Shown piece after piece: positions 8,429 through 16,750 of a stretch of DNA of 64,000 nt. The stretch comes from Aureibacter tunicatorum (lineage in GTDB: Bacteria; Bacteroidota; Bacteroidia; Cytophagales; Cyclobacteriaceae). Numbering within the stretch: position 1 is the first letter of the stretch; each line of letters starts with the position of its first letter. A program made the position numbers and the translations under genes. Where the stretch lies: positions 434,001 through 498,000 of the forward strand of contig NZ_AP025305.1 in assembly GCF_036492635.1 (NCBI RefSeq), read 5' to 3'. The notes under the pieces were generated by a model. That model ran no database searches, was not told the origin of the DNA, and saw only the letters and a list, made by a program, of their open reading frames with translations.

Positions 8429-9903
8429 TGTTAAAAGCAACTCTCATATATCCTCATCAGCTGTTTGATAAAGTTGATTTCTTAACCAAAGAAATGAAAG
8501 TTTATCTGATTGAAGAATCTTTGTTTTTTCTTCAGTATAAATTCCATAAGCAGAAAATACTATTTCATAGGGCTAGCATGAAATATTATGAGGAGAAGCT
8601 TGTCAAGAAAGGATATCAAGTTGAATATATAGCGTCTAATAATCCGTTATCTGATACACGAAAATTAATTCCATACCTGATTCAACAAAATATCCGCCAA
8701 CTGCATATCATTGATCCAGCGGACAATTGGCTGGAATCAAGAATACGCAAGTATGAGCATCAGGTTAATATGCAATGGCATGAATCTCCATTATTCATCA
8801 ATATACATTCTGATTTGGAAGGATTCTTTGATCCAAAAAAGAAGAAATACTTCCAAACGTCATTTTACAAGGAACAACGAGCTAAAAGAAACATACTCAT
8901 TGACAATGGACAGCCTGTAGGTGGACAATGGACATTTGACGGAGATAATCGCAAAAAATATCCTAAGAATAAAAAAGCTCCAGCAATCAGTTTTCCAAAT
9001 CCAAACTCATACATTAAAGAGGCGAAACAATATGTTGAAACATATTTTGCATCAAACCTTGGCGAAATAACGGATTTTCAAATTTATCCTGTAACGCATC
9101 AAGATGCAGAAATTTGGTTTGAGAATTTCTTAAAAGAGAGATTTATGGAGTTTGGTCCTTATGAAGATGCCATTGTCAAAGAAGAGCACTTTCTACATCA
9201 CAGCCTTCTATCTCCATTGATGAATGTTGGCTTGCTTCAGGCTGATCGAGTTATTGAAAAAACTATAAAATTCGCTCATTCAAATGAGGTTCCTATAAAC
9301 TCTCTGGAAGGGTTTGTAAGGCAACTTTTAGGCTGGAGGGAGTTTATTCGTGGTGTTTATTTAGTCAAAGGCACTGAAGAGCGCAACCGAAACTTCTGGC
9401 AACATACCCGTAAGATTCCTAGTTCTTTTTATACAGGCACTACTGGCATTCCGCCTATTGATATGACTATACTAAAAGTCCTAAAAACTGGATATGCGCA
9501 TCATATCGAGCGTCTGATGTTATTAAGCAATTTTATGTTGCTATGCGAGTTTGATCCAGATGAGGTTTATCGCTGGTTCATGGAATTGTTTATAGATGCA
9601 TATGATTGGGTGATGGTTCCGAATGTTTACGGTATGAGCCTTTTTGCTGATGGAGGAATAATGTCTACCAAACCTTATATCAGCAGTAGTAATTACATTA
9701 TCAAAATGAGCAATTATCCCAAAGGCGATTGGCAAATGACATGGGACGGTTTGTTTTGGAGGTTTATGGATAAACACAGAGAGTTCATGTCCAAGAACCC
9801 ACGATTAAATATGCTGATAAAGAATTTTGATAAAATGGACAACAGCAAAAAAGAAAATTTATTGAATCAAGCCAATCAGTTTCTCAACCAACTAAACAGC
9901 TGA
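8428..9903 (+). CDS. PhrB-like photolyase/cryptochrome lacking the Fe-S cysteines
   Basis: A 491-residue relative of the bacterial (6-4) photolyases PhrB/CryB (FeS-BCP group). FAD-domain landmarks are present: EGFVRQLLGWREFIRGVY, GYAHHIERLMLL, DAYDWVMVPNVYGMSLFADGG and STKPYISSSNYI. In PhrB a [4Fe-4S] cluster is held by four cysteines, one just before the YAHH helix and three in the loop after NYI. Here the first position reads PIDMTIL and the loop is shortened to SNYPKGDWQMTWDGLFW, with no cysteine. The whole protein has one cysteine (LLCEF). It therefore cannot carry the classical cluster. It lies immediately downstream of Cry-DASH in the same operon. Family call secure; the repair specificity is uncertain. 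Confidence 0.88.
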   Translation: MLKATLIYPHQLFDKVDFLTKEMKVYLIEESLFFLQYKFHKQKILFHRASMKYYEEKLVKKGYQVEYIASNNPLSDTRKLIPYLIQQNIRQLHIIDPADNWLESRIRKYEHQVNMQWHESPLFINIHSDLEGFFDPKKKKYFQTSFYKEQRAKRNILIDNGQPVGGQWTFDGDNRKKYPKNKKAPAISFPNPNSYIKEAKQYVETYFASNLGEITDFQIYPVTHQDAEIWFENFLKERFMEFGPYEDAIVKEEHFLHHSLLSPLMNVGLLQADRVIEKTIKFAHSNEVPINSLEGFVRQLLGWREFIRGVYLVKGTEERNRNFWQHTRKIPSSFYTGTTGIPPIDMTILKVLKTGYAHHIERLMLLSNFMLLCEFDPDEVYRWFMELFIDAYDWVMVPNVYGMSLFADGGIMSTKPYISSSNYIIKMSNYPKGDWQMTWDGLFWRFMDKHREFMSKNPRLNMLIKNFDKMDNSKKENLLNQANQFLNQLNS

Positions 9904-9907
9904 CAAC

Positions 9908-10333
9908 ATGATTTTCAACACAACATATACCAACAAAGAATACAACAGAGAATCCAATAAGCTTCTTGGCAGGTCATTTTCATTTATAGATAAAATAAAA
10001 ATGAGTGGTGTGGGCTCAAAAAGGCTTGCAGTTGCTGATAAAAGTGAAAAGCTAGACATTCACCCTACGAAGTCGCAATCCATGCATTTTGCCAATATCG
10101 AGTTAAGACCCAAAGGCATCATCATTCATTTTGCCGAAAGGCTTGAGCGATTTTCTTGGTGTATCCCTTATTATAGATTAGTCATTTACGATACGGCTTT
10201 GTTCAGTATTCATGCGGAAGGCAACTTCATCAAGTTTTTGAAGAATAAATATTATGAGGAAAATAAAAAATTCCTTCACAAAATGATTCACCTCAAAAAC
10301 AAGCACCAAGAGCAATATCATGAATTACACTGA
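9908..10333 (+). CDS. uncharacterised protein of the photolyase operon
   Basis: I do not recognise this 141-residue protein. It is basic, soluble-looking, without signal peptide, with a central stretch IELRPKGIIIHFAERLERFSW that probably forms strands and a lysine-rich helical C-terminus ending HQEQYHELH. It starts 4 bases after the photolyase stop and overlaps the following DUF2805 gene by 14 bases, so it is clearly part of the operon. The context suggests a role linked to light or oxidative-stress response; nothing in the sequence tells which. Confidence 0.75.
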   Translation: MIFNTTYTNKEYNRESNKLLGRSFSFIDKIKMSGVGSKRLAVADKSEKLDIHPTKSQSMHFANIELRPKGIIIHFAERLERFSWCIPYYRLVIYDTALFSIHAEGNFIKFLKNKYYEENKKFLHKMIHLKNKHQEQYHELH

Positions 10334-10586
10334 CACTGATCGCATCATCGAGATGGCTTGGGAAGATCGAACGACTTTTGATGCCATTAACTTTCAATTT
10401 GATATAACAGAACAACAAGTTATTGAATTAATGCGTCGCGAGCTAAAGCCTTCAAGTTTCAAGCTTTGGAGAAAGCGTGTTCAAGGTCGATCCAGCAAGC
10501 ATCAAAGCAAAAGAAGTTTTATCAGTGGAAGATTTAAATGTTCTCGGCAAAGAAGCATTTCCAATAACAAAATCTCCAAGCGATAA
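10320..10586 (+). CDS. DUF2805 / TIGR03643 family protein
   Basis: An 88-residue protein with the family signature DRIIEMAWEDRTTFDAI, QQVIELMRRELKPSSFKLWRKRV and GRSSKH, followed by a basic tail. The segment looks like a helix-turn-helix of the sigma-region-4 kind, although its function is not known to me. It overlaps the preceding gene by 14 bases. DUF2805, DUF2256, an SDR and photolyases recur together in other bacteria, so the linkage is expected. The basic tail beginning RFKCSRQRSISNNK could bind nucleic acid (inference). Confidence 0.82.
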   Translation: MNYTDTDRIIEMAWEDRTTFDAINFQFDITEQQVIELMRRELKPSSFKLWRKRVQGRSSKHQSKRSFISGRFKCSRQRSISNNKISKR

Positions 10587-10630
10587 CCAATTTCTAAATA
10601 CTAAGCTACACAAACCTAAATCAACGAACC

Positions 10631-11311
10631 ATGAAAACTATATTAATCATAGGCGGAAGCAAAGGAATAGGCAAAGCCATCATTGACTTGCTAAAAGATG
10701 ATCACCAGATCATAGCCATCAGCAGAACCGAGACAGAATCTCACCCTAATATTACACATTATAGTTTGGACATTCTAAATGATGAATTGCCAACAATAGA
10801 TCAAGAAATAAATGGATTGGTTTATTGTCCGGGAAGTATCAATCTTAAGCCGTTTACAGGTTTATCCATCGAAGATTTCAAATCAGATTTTGAAATCAAT
10901 GTCATAGGCGCAGTGAAAACGGTTCAAAAATATATCAACAACCTGAAGAAAGGCAATGGAAGCGTTATATTATTCAGCACGGTAGCCACACATTTAGGCA
11001 TGCCTTATCATGCAAGTGTTGCTGCGAGCAAATCAGCAGTGGAAGGACTTATGAAATCGCTGGCGGGAGAATATGCGACCAAAGTCAGGTTCAACTGTAT
11101 AGCTCCTACAGTCACAGAAACCACATTAGCCGAAAAGTTGCTTAGAAATGACAAGCAAAAAGAAAATATACAGATGAGACACCCTCTTCAGAGATATCTT
11201 AAAGCTGAAGAAGTCGCAAATTTAGCAGAGTATCTACTTTCCAATAAAGCAGAAGCAATATCAGGGCAAGTATTTCCGATCGATGCGGGGATTGTAAGTT
11301 TAAAGCTTTGA
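10631..11311 (+). CDS. SDR-family protein with substituted catalytic tyrosine
   Basis: A 226-residue Rossmann-fold short-chain dehydrogenase/reductase. The nucleotide-binding loop GGSKGIGKAI is at residues 8-17 and the strand-5 serine motif is ILFSTVA. The usual YxxxK reads VAASK within MPYHASVAASKSAVEGL, so the lysine is kept but the tyrosine position is valine. The small SDR family that accompanies photolyase clusters, as I remember it, shares an HASxAAxK motif, so this may be a family trait rather than a local mutation. It lies 44 bases after DUF2805 and before a strong terminator, closing the operon. The substrate is unknown and ordinary dehydrogenase activity is doubtful. Confidence 0.85.
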   Translation: MKTILIIGGSKGIGKAIIDLLKDDHQIIAISRTETESHPNITHYSLDILNDELPTIDQEINGLVYCPGSINLKPFTGLSIEDFKSDFEINVIGAVKTVQKYINNLKKGNGSVILFSTVATHLGMPYHASVAASKSAVEGLMKSLAGEYATKVRFNCIAPTVTETTLAEKLLRNDKQKENIQMRHPLQRYLKAEEVANLAEYLLSNKAEAISGQVFPIDAGIVSLKL

Positions 11312-11344
11312 CACTTATCCTATTGGATATGACATAGGTATGGA

Positions 11345-11371
11345 AAAGCCGAGACAATTCATCTCGGCTTT
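11345..11371. terminator. bidirectional terminator between SDR and floA
   Basis: Perfect 10-bp stem AAAGCCGAGA/TCTCGGCTTT with a 7-nt loop and flanking A/T runs, between convergent stops at 11311 and 11378. Confidence 0.88.
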
Positions 11372-11377
11372 AATTTT

Positions 11378-12349
11378 TTATTTTTCAGGAGCAGGCTCGT
11401 CATTGCCGGAAATGGAGTCTCTCATGGTTGTATCAGCCTTGATATTTTCCATTTTATAATAATCCATAATTCCCAGATTGCCTTTTCTAAATGCTTCTGC
11501 CATTGCAAGAGGTATTTGAGCTTCGGCTTCGATTACTTTAGCCTTCATCTCCTGGCTTCTTGCTTTCATCTCTTGTTCAACAGCTACGGCCATGGCTCTT
11601 CTCTCCTCGGCTTTAGCTTCAGCGACTTTCAAGTCAGCCTCGGCTTGGTCGGTTTGAAGTTGAGCTCCAATGTTTTTACCAACATCCACATCAGCAATGT
11701 CAATGGAAAGAATTTCAAATGCAGTACCCGCGTCAAGACCTCTTTCCAATACCAATTTGGAAATTTTGTCAGGATTCTCCAGCACTTGCTTATGATTGTC
11801 AGCAGATCCAATAGAGGTAACAATACCCTCTCCAACTCTTGCCAAGATAGTGTCTTCACCTGCTCCACCGACTAATTTTTGGATATTGGCTCTTACAGTA
11901 ACTCTAGCTTCCGCTTTAAGCTGAATACCGTCCGCGGCTACCGCGGATACTTTCGGCGTAGTGATCACTTTTGGATTTACGGAGATTTGCACGGCTTCGA
12001 ATACATCTCTTCCCGCTAAGTCAATAGCCGTTGCTTGTTTCCAGTCAAGCTCAATATTGGCTTTGTCGGCAGAAATCAATGCGTTGATGACAGAAGGGAT
12101 ATTTCCTTTTGCCAAGTAGTGCGTTTCGATATCTGCTGATTGGACATCCAAACCAGCTTTTCGAGACGTAATGAGTGAATTGACTACAATGCTAGGAGGC
12201 ACCTTTCTGATCCTCATGGCAACCAATTCTAATAATGATACCCTTACTCCTGAGAAAATAGCCGTAATCCATAAATTAATCGGCACAAAGTAAAGAAAAA
12301 CGAAAAATAATACGACGATCAAAATGATCGGAAGAAAAGAATAGAACAT
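11378..12349 (-). CDS. floA: flotillin-like protein FloA
   Basis: A 323-residue membrane protein of the YqfA/FloA family, which organises functional membrane microdomains. The first 30 residues form a hydrophobic hairpin ([19 protein letters not shown]). Next come [23 protein letters not shown] and an SPFB-like domain with [24 protein letters not shown], then an alanine/glutamate-rich coiled coil (about 230-290) with EAxAEExRA repeats, and the conserved end [18 protein letters not shown]. Length fits the family. Its start lies 4 bases from the stop of the upstream NfeD gene, the classic NfeD-FloA pairing. Very confident. Confidence 0.95.
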   Translation of the reverse strand: MFYSFLPIILIVVLFFVFLYFVPINLWITAIFSGVRVSLLELVAMRIRKVPPSIVVNSLITSRKAGLDVQSADIETHYLAKGNIPSVINALISADKANIELDWKQATAIDLAGRDVFEAVQISVNPKVITTPKVSAVAADGIQLKAEARVTVRANIQKLVGGAGEDTILARVGEGIVTSIGSADNHKQVLENPDKISKLVLERGLDAGTAFEILSIDIADVDVGKNIGAQLQTDQAEADLKVAEAKAEERRAMAVAVEQEMKARSQEMKAKVIEAEAQIPLAMAEAFRKGNLGIMDYYKMENIKADTTMRDSISGNDEPAPEK

Positions 12350-12353
12350 AGTA

Positions 12354-12824
12354 TTAGTTGTTTATTTGTTCCACAATGATTTTATGCTTGTCAAATCTGA
12401 TAATCTTTATTTTAGTACCAGAATCTAAAAATTCTCCTTTTGTGCGCGCTTCAAATCTTTTGCCTTCAATCTCGATATTGCCGATCGGCTTCATGTCCGA
12501 AAGGCAAATTCCAGACTGACCAATTTCAAGTTCATGGGTTTCGATTTTGTTGACTTTTGCAGGATTGCTTTTGTGGAGAGCGAATTTGTTCCAAACTCCT
12601 GATTTGAAACTAAAATATATCGCTGTAAGGTTCAGCACAAGCGTGCCAGCCAAGACGTAATTGCCAACTGTACTGCCCAGAATTTTATATGATACAATAA
12701 TTCCTGCCACGCTTAGAGCAAAGCCCAGCAAACCTACAAAAGTTGTCCCTGGAATAAATATTATTTCAGCGATAATAAGAAATAGACCTATTGCAATAAG
12801 AAAGAAAATGATTAACCAATCCAA
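12354..12824 (-). CDS. NfeD-family membrane protein
   Basis: A 156-residue short-form NfeD protein: three or four transmembrane helices in residues 1-90 (for example [19 protein letters not shown] and [16 protein letters not shown]), then a cytoplasmic OB-fold with [29 protein letters not shown] and [19 protein letters not shown]. Members are partners of flotillin-like proteins. It sits 4 bases upstream of floA, so the two are one transcription unit. The serine-protease domain of long NfeD proteins is absent. Confident. Confidence 0.92.
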   Translation of the reverse strand: MDWLIIFFLIAIGLFLIIAEIIFIPGTTFVGLLGFALSVAGIIVSYKILGSTVGNYVLAGTLVLNLTAIYFSFKSGVWNKFALHKSNPAKVNKIETHELEIGQSGICLSDMKPIGNIEIEGKRFEARTKGEFLDSGTKIKIIRFDKHKIIVEQINN

Positions 12825-12918
12825 AATTAAAGCGATTTAAAAAATGTTTTATCAATTCTATAAAAATTGGCTAAAATACTAAAACAACAGAGAGCCAATT
12901 GATTAATTCTAATATCGG

Positions 12919-12947
12919 AAAAAACTTGCGCTTATTGCAAGTTTTTT
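12919..12947 (-). terminator. terminator after the DUF1704 gene
   Basis: Perfect 11-bp stem AAAAAACTTGC/GCAAGTTTTTT with a 7-nt loop, between the DUF1704 stop (12974) and the start of nfeD (12824). Confidence 0.8.
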
Positions 12948-12973
12948 CGAGAGTTATAATATTAACAATAATA

Positions 12974-14962
12974 TTAGATTAGAGAATTTGTCAGATATTC
13001 TAATACTGGAGAAGTGGTAACAGGCTCTTTGAAAGCTTTTGGGATATGGCTTGGTGGGTTTAAAATCCCTCTGTCAACCATTTCGTTTAGTGTTGCCAAA
13101 TAATTCACAGATGTTTTCCCGAGAAACAAGTTGTCTAGTTTCACGCCTTTTTTGTGTAGTTCCAGAATATTACGAAAACCGCTCAAATAAAGGTAATCTT
13201 TAGTGAATCCACCACCTCTGTATATTCTTGTCACAAGATTGAAAAGATGTTCAGGGTCTACCTTGTATGTTTCGTATAGGTATTGGAACGTGGTCTTAAA
13301 ATCATTTCCATTCACCAATGATTTCACCGCAAGTACTCTAAGGCCAAGCGTCTTTAATCTATTAATTGTCAGTGATCCACTAAGCATCTCACTCATTACG
13401 GCTAAGCCTTCTTGAGTATATGTATTGCGAGGCAGGCCAAGCTTTAACAGTTTGAGTGGTTGTTCTTGCCCGTTCATTGTGGTTACCATATGCACGCCAA
13501 TTTCATGATTGGCAAGCGCAGTAAGTCTGGAAGGCTTGAATCTCGCTCCTTTTTTAAGCACAAGAGTTTTTTTAGCGTTCATCACAAGCGCGTCAGAAGG
13601 AATCGTAGAGGATTCTATAATTTTGAATGAAAAGCCGTAATGATTTCCTTCTTCAATGAATTTTTCTTTGATTTCACTTAATTCAAGCAAAGGTTCATCT
13701 TCAAACTCCGGCAACTCTTGGCAGTATAGCAGAAACTTGGCATTATCGATATCTTTGTCCGTAGGTTCTCCGAAGTACCGCATAGAATTATACAAGAATT
13801 TGTTAGTGCCCAAAGAGCTTAGTAGATCGGCTTTGTCAGAATATGAACCAATAATGTCTATGTAAAGCTGTCTGAGGTGAATGTCTTCAATTGCATCTAT
13901 TTTCAAGCTATAGACATCCGACTTGAACTTGAATGGATCAATGGTCAATGGCTTGTATCTGAATTCAGGATTCACGCTAAATTTGCTTTTGAAAAATTTC
14001 TTTTTCGCTGAAGCGAGGTTTAAAGGATTTACATAGTTCAATAGCTGGAATCTCGATGCGTATTTCTGAAGCGCATTATCGATTTTTTTCAACTCAGGCT
14101 GAAGATCTCCATGCAAGAGCTTGCCTTTTTTCTTGATATTGATATTGGAAAGCTCATTGATGTACTTTTGAGTATTGTTTATAATGGCTTTTTTGAGCTC
14201 TTTAGCCAAGCTTTTTATAATCAATGGATATTTTTGACCAGTAAGCTCATCCATATATATTTTCTTGACTTCAGTAGCCAATACCAACGTATTGTCAAAA
14301 TTATCTTGGATGTATTTTAGTAGATATCCTCGTCCATGGAATATGTGATTAACAGAAACTTCAGCTTTTTGCCCATTGATTTTTATCTTAAGAAGCTCTT
14401 CTTTCCATTGGCTTAGTTGCCTGTTGTATTTTCTGATATCAATATTCTCAATTCCTATATTGAAGAGGTATGTTTCAGAATGTCTTTTATAGTTGTATGA
14501 ATGAATATCATAGATGATTACAGCTTTGAATTTTTGCTCTAATTTTTGAACGAGGGCATGTACAACTTTATAAAAGCTTCTATGTTTTTCAAGCGAAGTA
14601 TTTCTATCAGCTATGCTTGGCTCCTCTTTCCATATTTGTTTGCCCCAAGCGATGTTGTGAATACACTTATCTTCAGGCCTGTTGAGATCGTATTCATATC
14701 TAGAATCATTACCTATGATAGTAATGGGAAGCGATTGAATGAAGTCTTGAGTGTATGGACTCTCTTCATAAAGTCTTTCAGTATCTGAAAGTAAAATTTT
14801 ATCTTCAAGCTCCTTTCTCAAATTATGTCCATTGTGAATCGCTGCGCAGATAAAAGGAGCGTATTCTTGGATTTTTATTGAGAAACTATCTTCGCAGTTT
14901 GCTTCAAACACATCCTCTCCTTGGATGAGTTCGATGATTTGGTCAGTCGTTAGATAAAGCAT
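12974..14962 (-). CDS. fusion: N-formylglutamate-hydrolase-like domain + DUF1704 QEGLA-motif metalloprotease
   Basis: A 662-residue two-domain protein. Residues about 20-250 resemble N-formylglutamate amidohydrolase, with HNGHNLRKEL, NDSRYEYDLNRPED and AVIIYDIHSYNYKR. Residues about 300-640 form DUF1704, with the gluzincin-like helix ANHEIGVHMVTTMNG and TQEGLAVMSEMLSG. The latter matches the name given to the family (flavohemoglobin expression-modulating QEGLA motif protein). DUF1704 is related to eukaryotic MATCAP/TMCP tubulin carboxypeptidases, so a zinc-dependent carboxypeptidase activity is plausible (inference). Start ATG 14962 is unambiguous. It is flanked by 214 bases upstream and a terminator downstream, so it is probably monocistronic. 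Domain calls confident; substrates unknown. Confidence 0.9.
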   Translation of the reverse strand: MLYLTTDQIIELIQGEDVFEANCEDSFSIKIQEYAPFICAAIHNGHNLRKELEDKILLSDTERLYEESPYTQDFIQSLPITIIGNDSRYEYDLNRPEDKCIHNIAWGKQIWKEEPSIADRNTSLEKHRSFYKVVHALVQKLEQKFKAVIIYDIHSYNYKRHSETYLFNIGIENIDIRKYNRQLSQWKEELLKIKINGQKAEVSVNHIFHGRGYLLKYIQDNFDNTLVLATEVKKIYMDELTGQKYPLIIKSLAKELKKAIINNTQKYINELSNINIKKKGKLLHGDLQPELKKIDNALQKYASRFQLLNYVNPLNLASAKKKFFKSKFSVNPEFRYKPLTIDPFKFKSDVYSLKIDAIEDIHLRQLYIDIIGSYSDKADLLSSLGTNKFLYNSMRYFGEPTDKDIDNAKFLLYCQELPEFEDEPLLELSEIKEKFIEEGNHYGFSFKIIESSTIPSDALVMNAKKTLVLKKGARFKPSRLTALANHEIGVHMVTTMNGQEQPLKLLKLGLPRNTYTQEGLAVMSEMLSGSLTINRLKTLGLRVLAVKSLVNGNDFKTTFQYLYETYKVDPEHLFNLVTRIYRGGGFTKDYLYLSGFRNILELHKKGVKLDNLFLGKTSVNYLATLNEMVDRGILNPPSHIPKAFKEPVTTSPVLEYLTNSLI

Positions 14963-15176
14963 TTTAGTAAATAACTTTTAAGCAATTCAATGTTCATATA
15001 AAAGATTGCTTAATAGAACCATCAAGTGTAATTGATTAGAATTCATTCCAATATTTCACTCTTGAAGGTATTGTGCTTATGTTTTCATACGAATAAATTT
15101 AAGAGCTGATCAAACTCGAAAACTTAACTTTTTGTATGATGCGACCATAACGAAGATGAGGTGAGAAATTGTATTT

Positions 15177-16382
15177 TTAATCGGCTTTTTTTGTTACAAA
15201 TACTATTGGTTTATTTTTGTTGTCGGTGCTGAAGAAAATATAAATATCCCCTCCATCTTTGATCCCTGTTTTCTTTTTGATTTGTTCCGGGCTCAAATGG
15301 AAATTTCGTTGTGAAATATTAGCTTTCTTGTCAGGCAAACAGCGCAAGATTTTCTTTTTGTCAAAGGGAAGAACATGCTCAATCTTGAATTTTCTTCCCG
15401 GAAAATCCTGGAGCAAATGACTATTTGTGAACAGATGGCTGTTAGGGGCTATCTTGTCAATGGATAGCTTTTCTGAAAGATGGTCGAAAATGCCTGCTTT
15501 CATTATGGAAGCATTTGCTTCATAGAGGAAGTCTCCAATTTTTGGCTCATGGTAATTGATTTTTGGCTTGACAGTTTGATCCCAAATAGTTTCAAATGCG
15601 TCGGTGTGATTCTTGCCGAGATTTATAGTCGTTATTGTGATTGCCTCGTCTTCATTAGAAACATTTCTTAAAGCGTATAGCACTTCTTTGCACTCATTGT
15701 TAACAGAAATAACCCAAATCTGATACACGCTTTCAAGTTCTTTCACAGCTTGCTTTATGTCAAGCATTGGAGATGTTTTGACTAGTATATTGGGAGAAAA
15801 CTTGAAGATTTCACTTTTTAAGTTGACGATGTCAGGCTCGCAGTCCTGCAATTTATATAGTTTTTGGTTGACATCTGATCTTCGGGCAGGATCAATGTAT
15901 ACCCAGTCAAATTTGACAGTGTTAGCGTGAGAAAATTCTTCAGCATTGACATTTAAAGTGGAAATATGATGCGCTTCGAGAGTTTTGTAATTGTGATCCA
16001 CTATTTCAAACAGAGGCTTGTATTGTTCGATATAGGTAGCTTTCGTAAAGTTTCGGCTTAAATAATAACAGTCAACGCCAAAGCCGCCGGTTAGGTCAAC
16101 AATAGAATTTCCTTTGATAAGTCCTGCTTTGAACTTAGCAGTAAGCTCGCTGCTGCATTGTTCCATGGAGATTAACGGAGGAAAAAGCAATCCTTTCCTT
16201 GACCACCACTCTGGGAGCTTATTTTTAGCTTTTTGTCTTGCTTGTATTTGGTTGATGGCTTCTTTGATATCAAAGCTTTCTTTCTTAGCGGAAAATTTGA
16301 GTGAAAGCTTATGCGGATCGTCGTTTTTATGATTTTCTATAAAATCTTGCAGTTCGGGAGTCAGGAGCTTTTCTATAGCCAT
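15177..16382 (-). CDS. class I SAM methyltransferase with THUMP-like C-terminus (PG_1098 type)
   Basis: A 401-residue Bacteroidota-type methyltransferase. The N-terminal 100 residues are a helical domain (KNKLPEWWSRKGLLFPPLISMEQCSSE). SAM-binding motif I is SIVDLTGGFGVDCYYLS (about 95-111), followed by the acidic residue in TYIEQY and the motif IV-like VYIDPARRS. The last 100 residues (LPFDKKKILRCLPDKKANISQRNFHL) match the THUMP-like end of the family, suggesting an RNA substrate. It lies 36 bases downstream of DUF721 and cdaA, so it is probably the last gene of that operon. Family call secure; the methylated target is unknown. Confidence 0.88.
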   Translation of the reverse strand: MAIEKLLTPELQDFIENHKNDDPHKLSLKFSAKKESFDIKEAINQIQARQKAKNKLPEWWSRKGLLFPPLISMEQCSSELTAKFKAGLIKGNSIVDLTGGFGVDCYYLSRNFTKATYIEQYKPLFEIVDHNYKTLEAHHISTLNVNAEEFSHANTVKFDWVYIDPARRSDVNQKLYKLQDCEPDIVNLKSEIFKFSPNILVKTSPMLDIKQAVKELESVYQIWVISVNNECKEVLYALRNVSNEDEAITITTINLGKNHTDAFETIWDQTVKPKINYHEPKIGDFLYEANASIMKAGIFDHLSEKLSIDKIAPNSHLFTNSHLLQDFPGRKFKIEHVLPFDKKKILRCLPDKKANISQRNFHLSPEQIKKKTGIKDGGDIYIFFSTDNKNKPIVFVTKKAD

Positions 16383-16418
16383 TGGGTATGAAATAGCAAT
16401 GTAGGAGTTAGTGTATTA

Positions 16419-16739
16419 TTAGTAGACAACGATGTCGCTGACAGAGTCAGGACCGAATTCAGAGCGAATGATATTGATCATTTTGTCTTTATTCATCAAC
16501 ATCTTGTGCTTAAGCGGAGCCGATGTGATTTGGCAAAACAGCACACCATTTTTGAAATATAGTTTAGAGGTGCGGCTGGAAATAGTTTTGCCCATCATAT
16601 CTTCCCAAGCGGAAAGAATTTGTGTTTCGCTGAATTTTCTTTTGAGTTTGAAACTGTCAAGTAGCCTATTCATAGCTTCCTTGACAGTCTTAGTATCTTC
16701 TTCTCTTATGGAAGCCGGATCTTTATATTTTTTCTTCAC
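16419..16739 (-). CDS. DUF721 (DciA-like) protein
   Basis: A 106-residue DUF721 protein. Its core LLDSFKLKRKFSETQILSAWEDMMGKTISSRTSKLYFKNGVLFCQITSAPLKH... has the usual W and KNGVL elements of the family (key positions about 28-85). In other bacteria the related DciA helps load the replicative helicase; that role is plausible but unproven here. It starts 11 bases after the cdaA stop, so the two are co-transcribed. Length is typical of Bacteroidota members. Confidence 0.85.
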   Translation of the reverse strand: MKKKYKDPASIREEDTKTVKEAMNRLLDSFKLKRKFSETQILSAWEDMMGKTISSRTSKLYFKNGVLFCQITSAPLKHKMLMNKDKMINIIRSEFGPDSVSDIVVY

Positions 16740-16750
16740 CTCTATAATTA

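Noticed and set aside
10477-10686. Alternative frame overlapping the end of DUF2805
   Set aside because: Its hydrophilic sequence is tempting, but it overlaps both DUF2805 and the SDR start and lacks any family signature.
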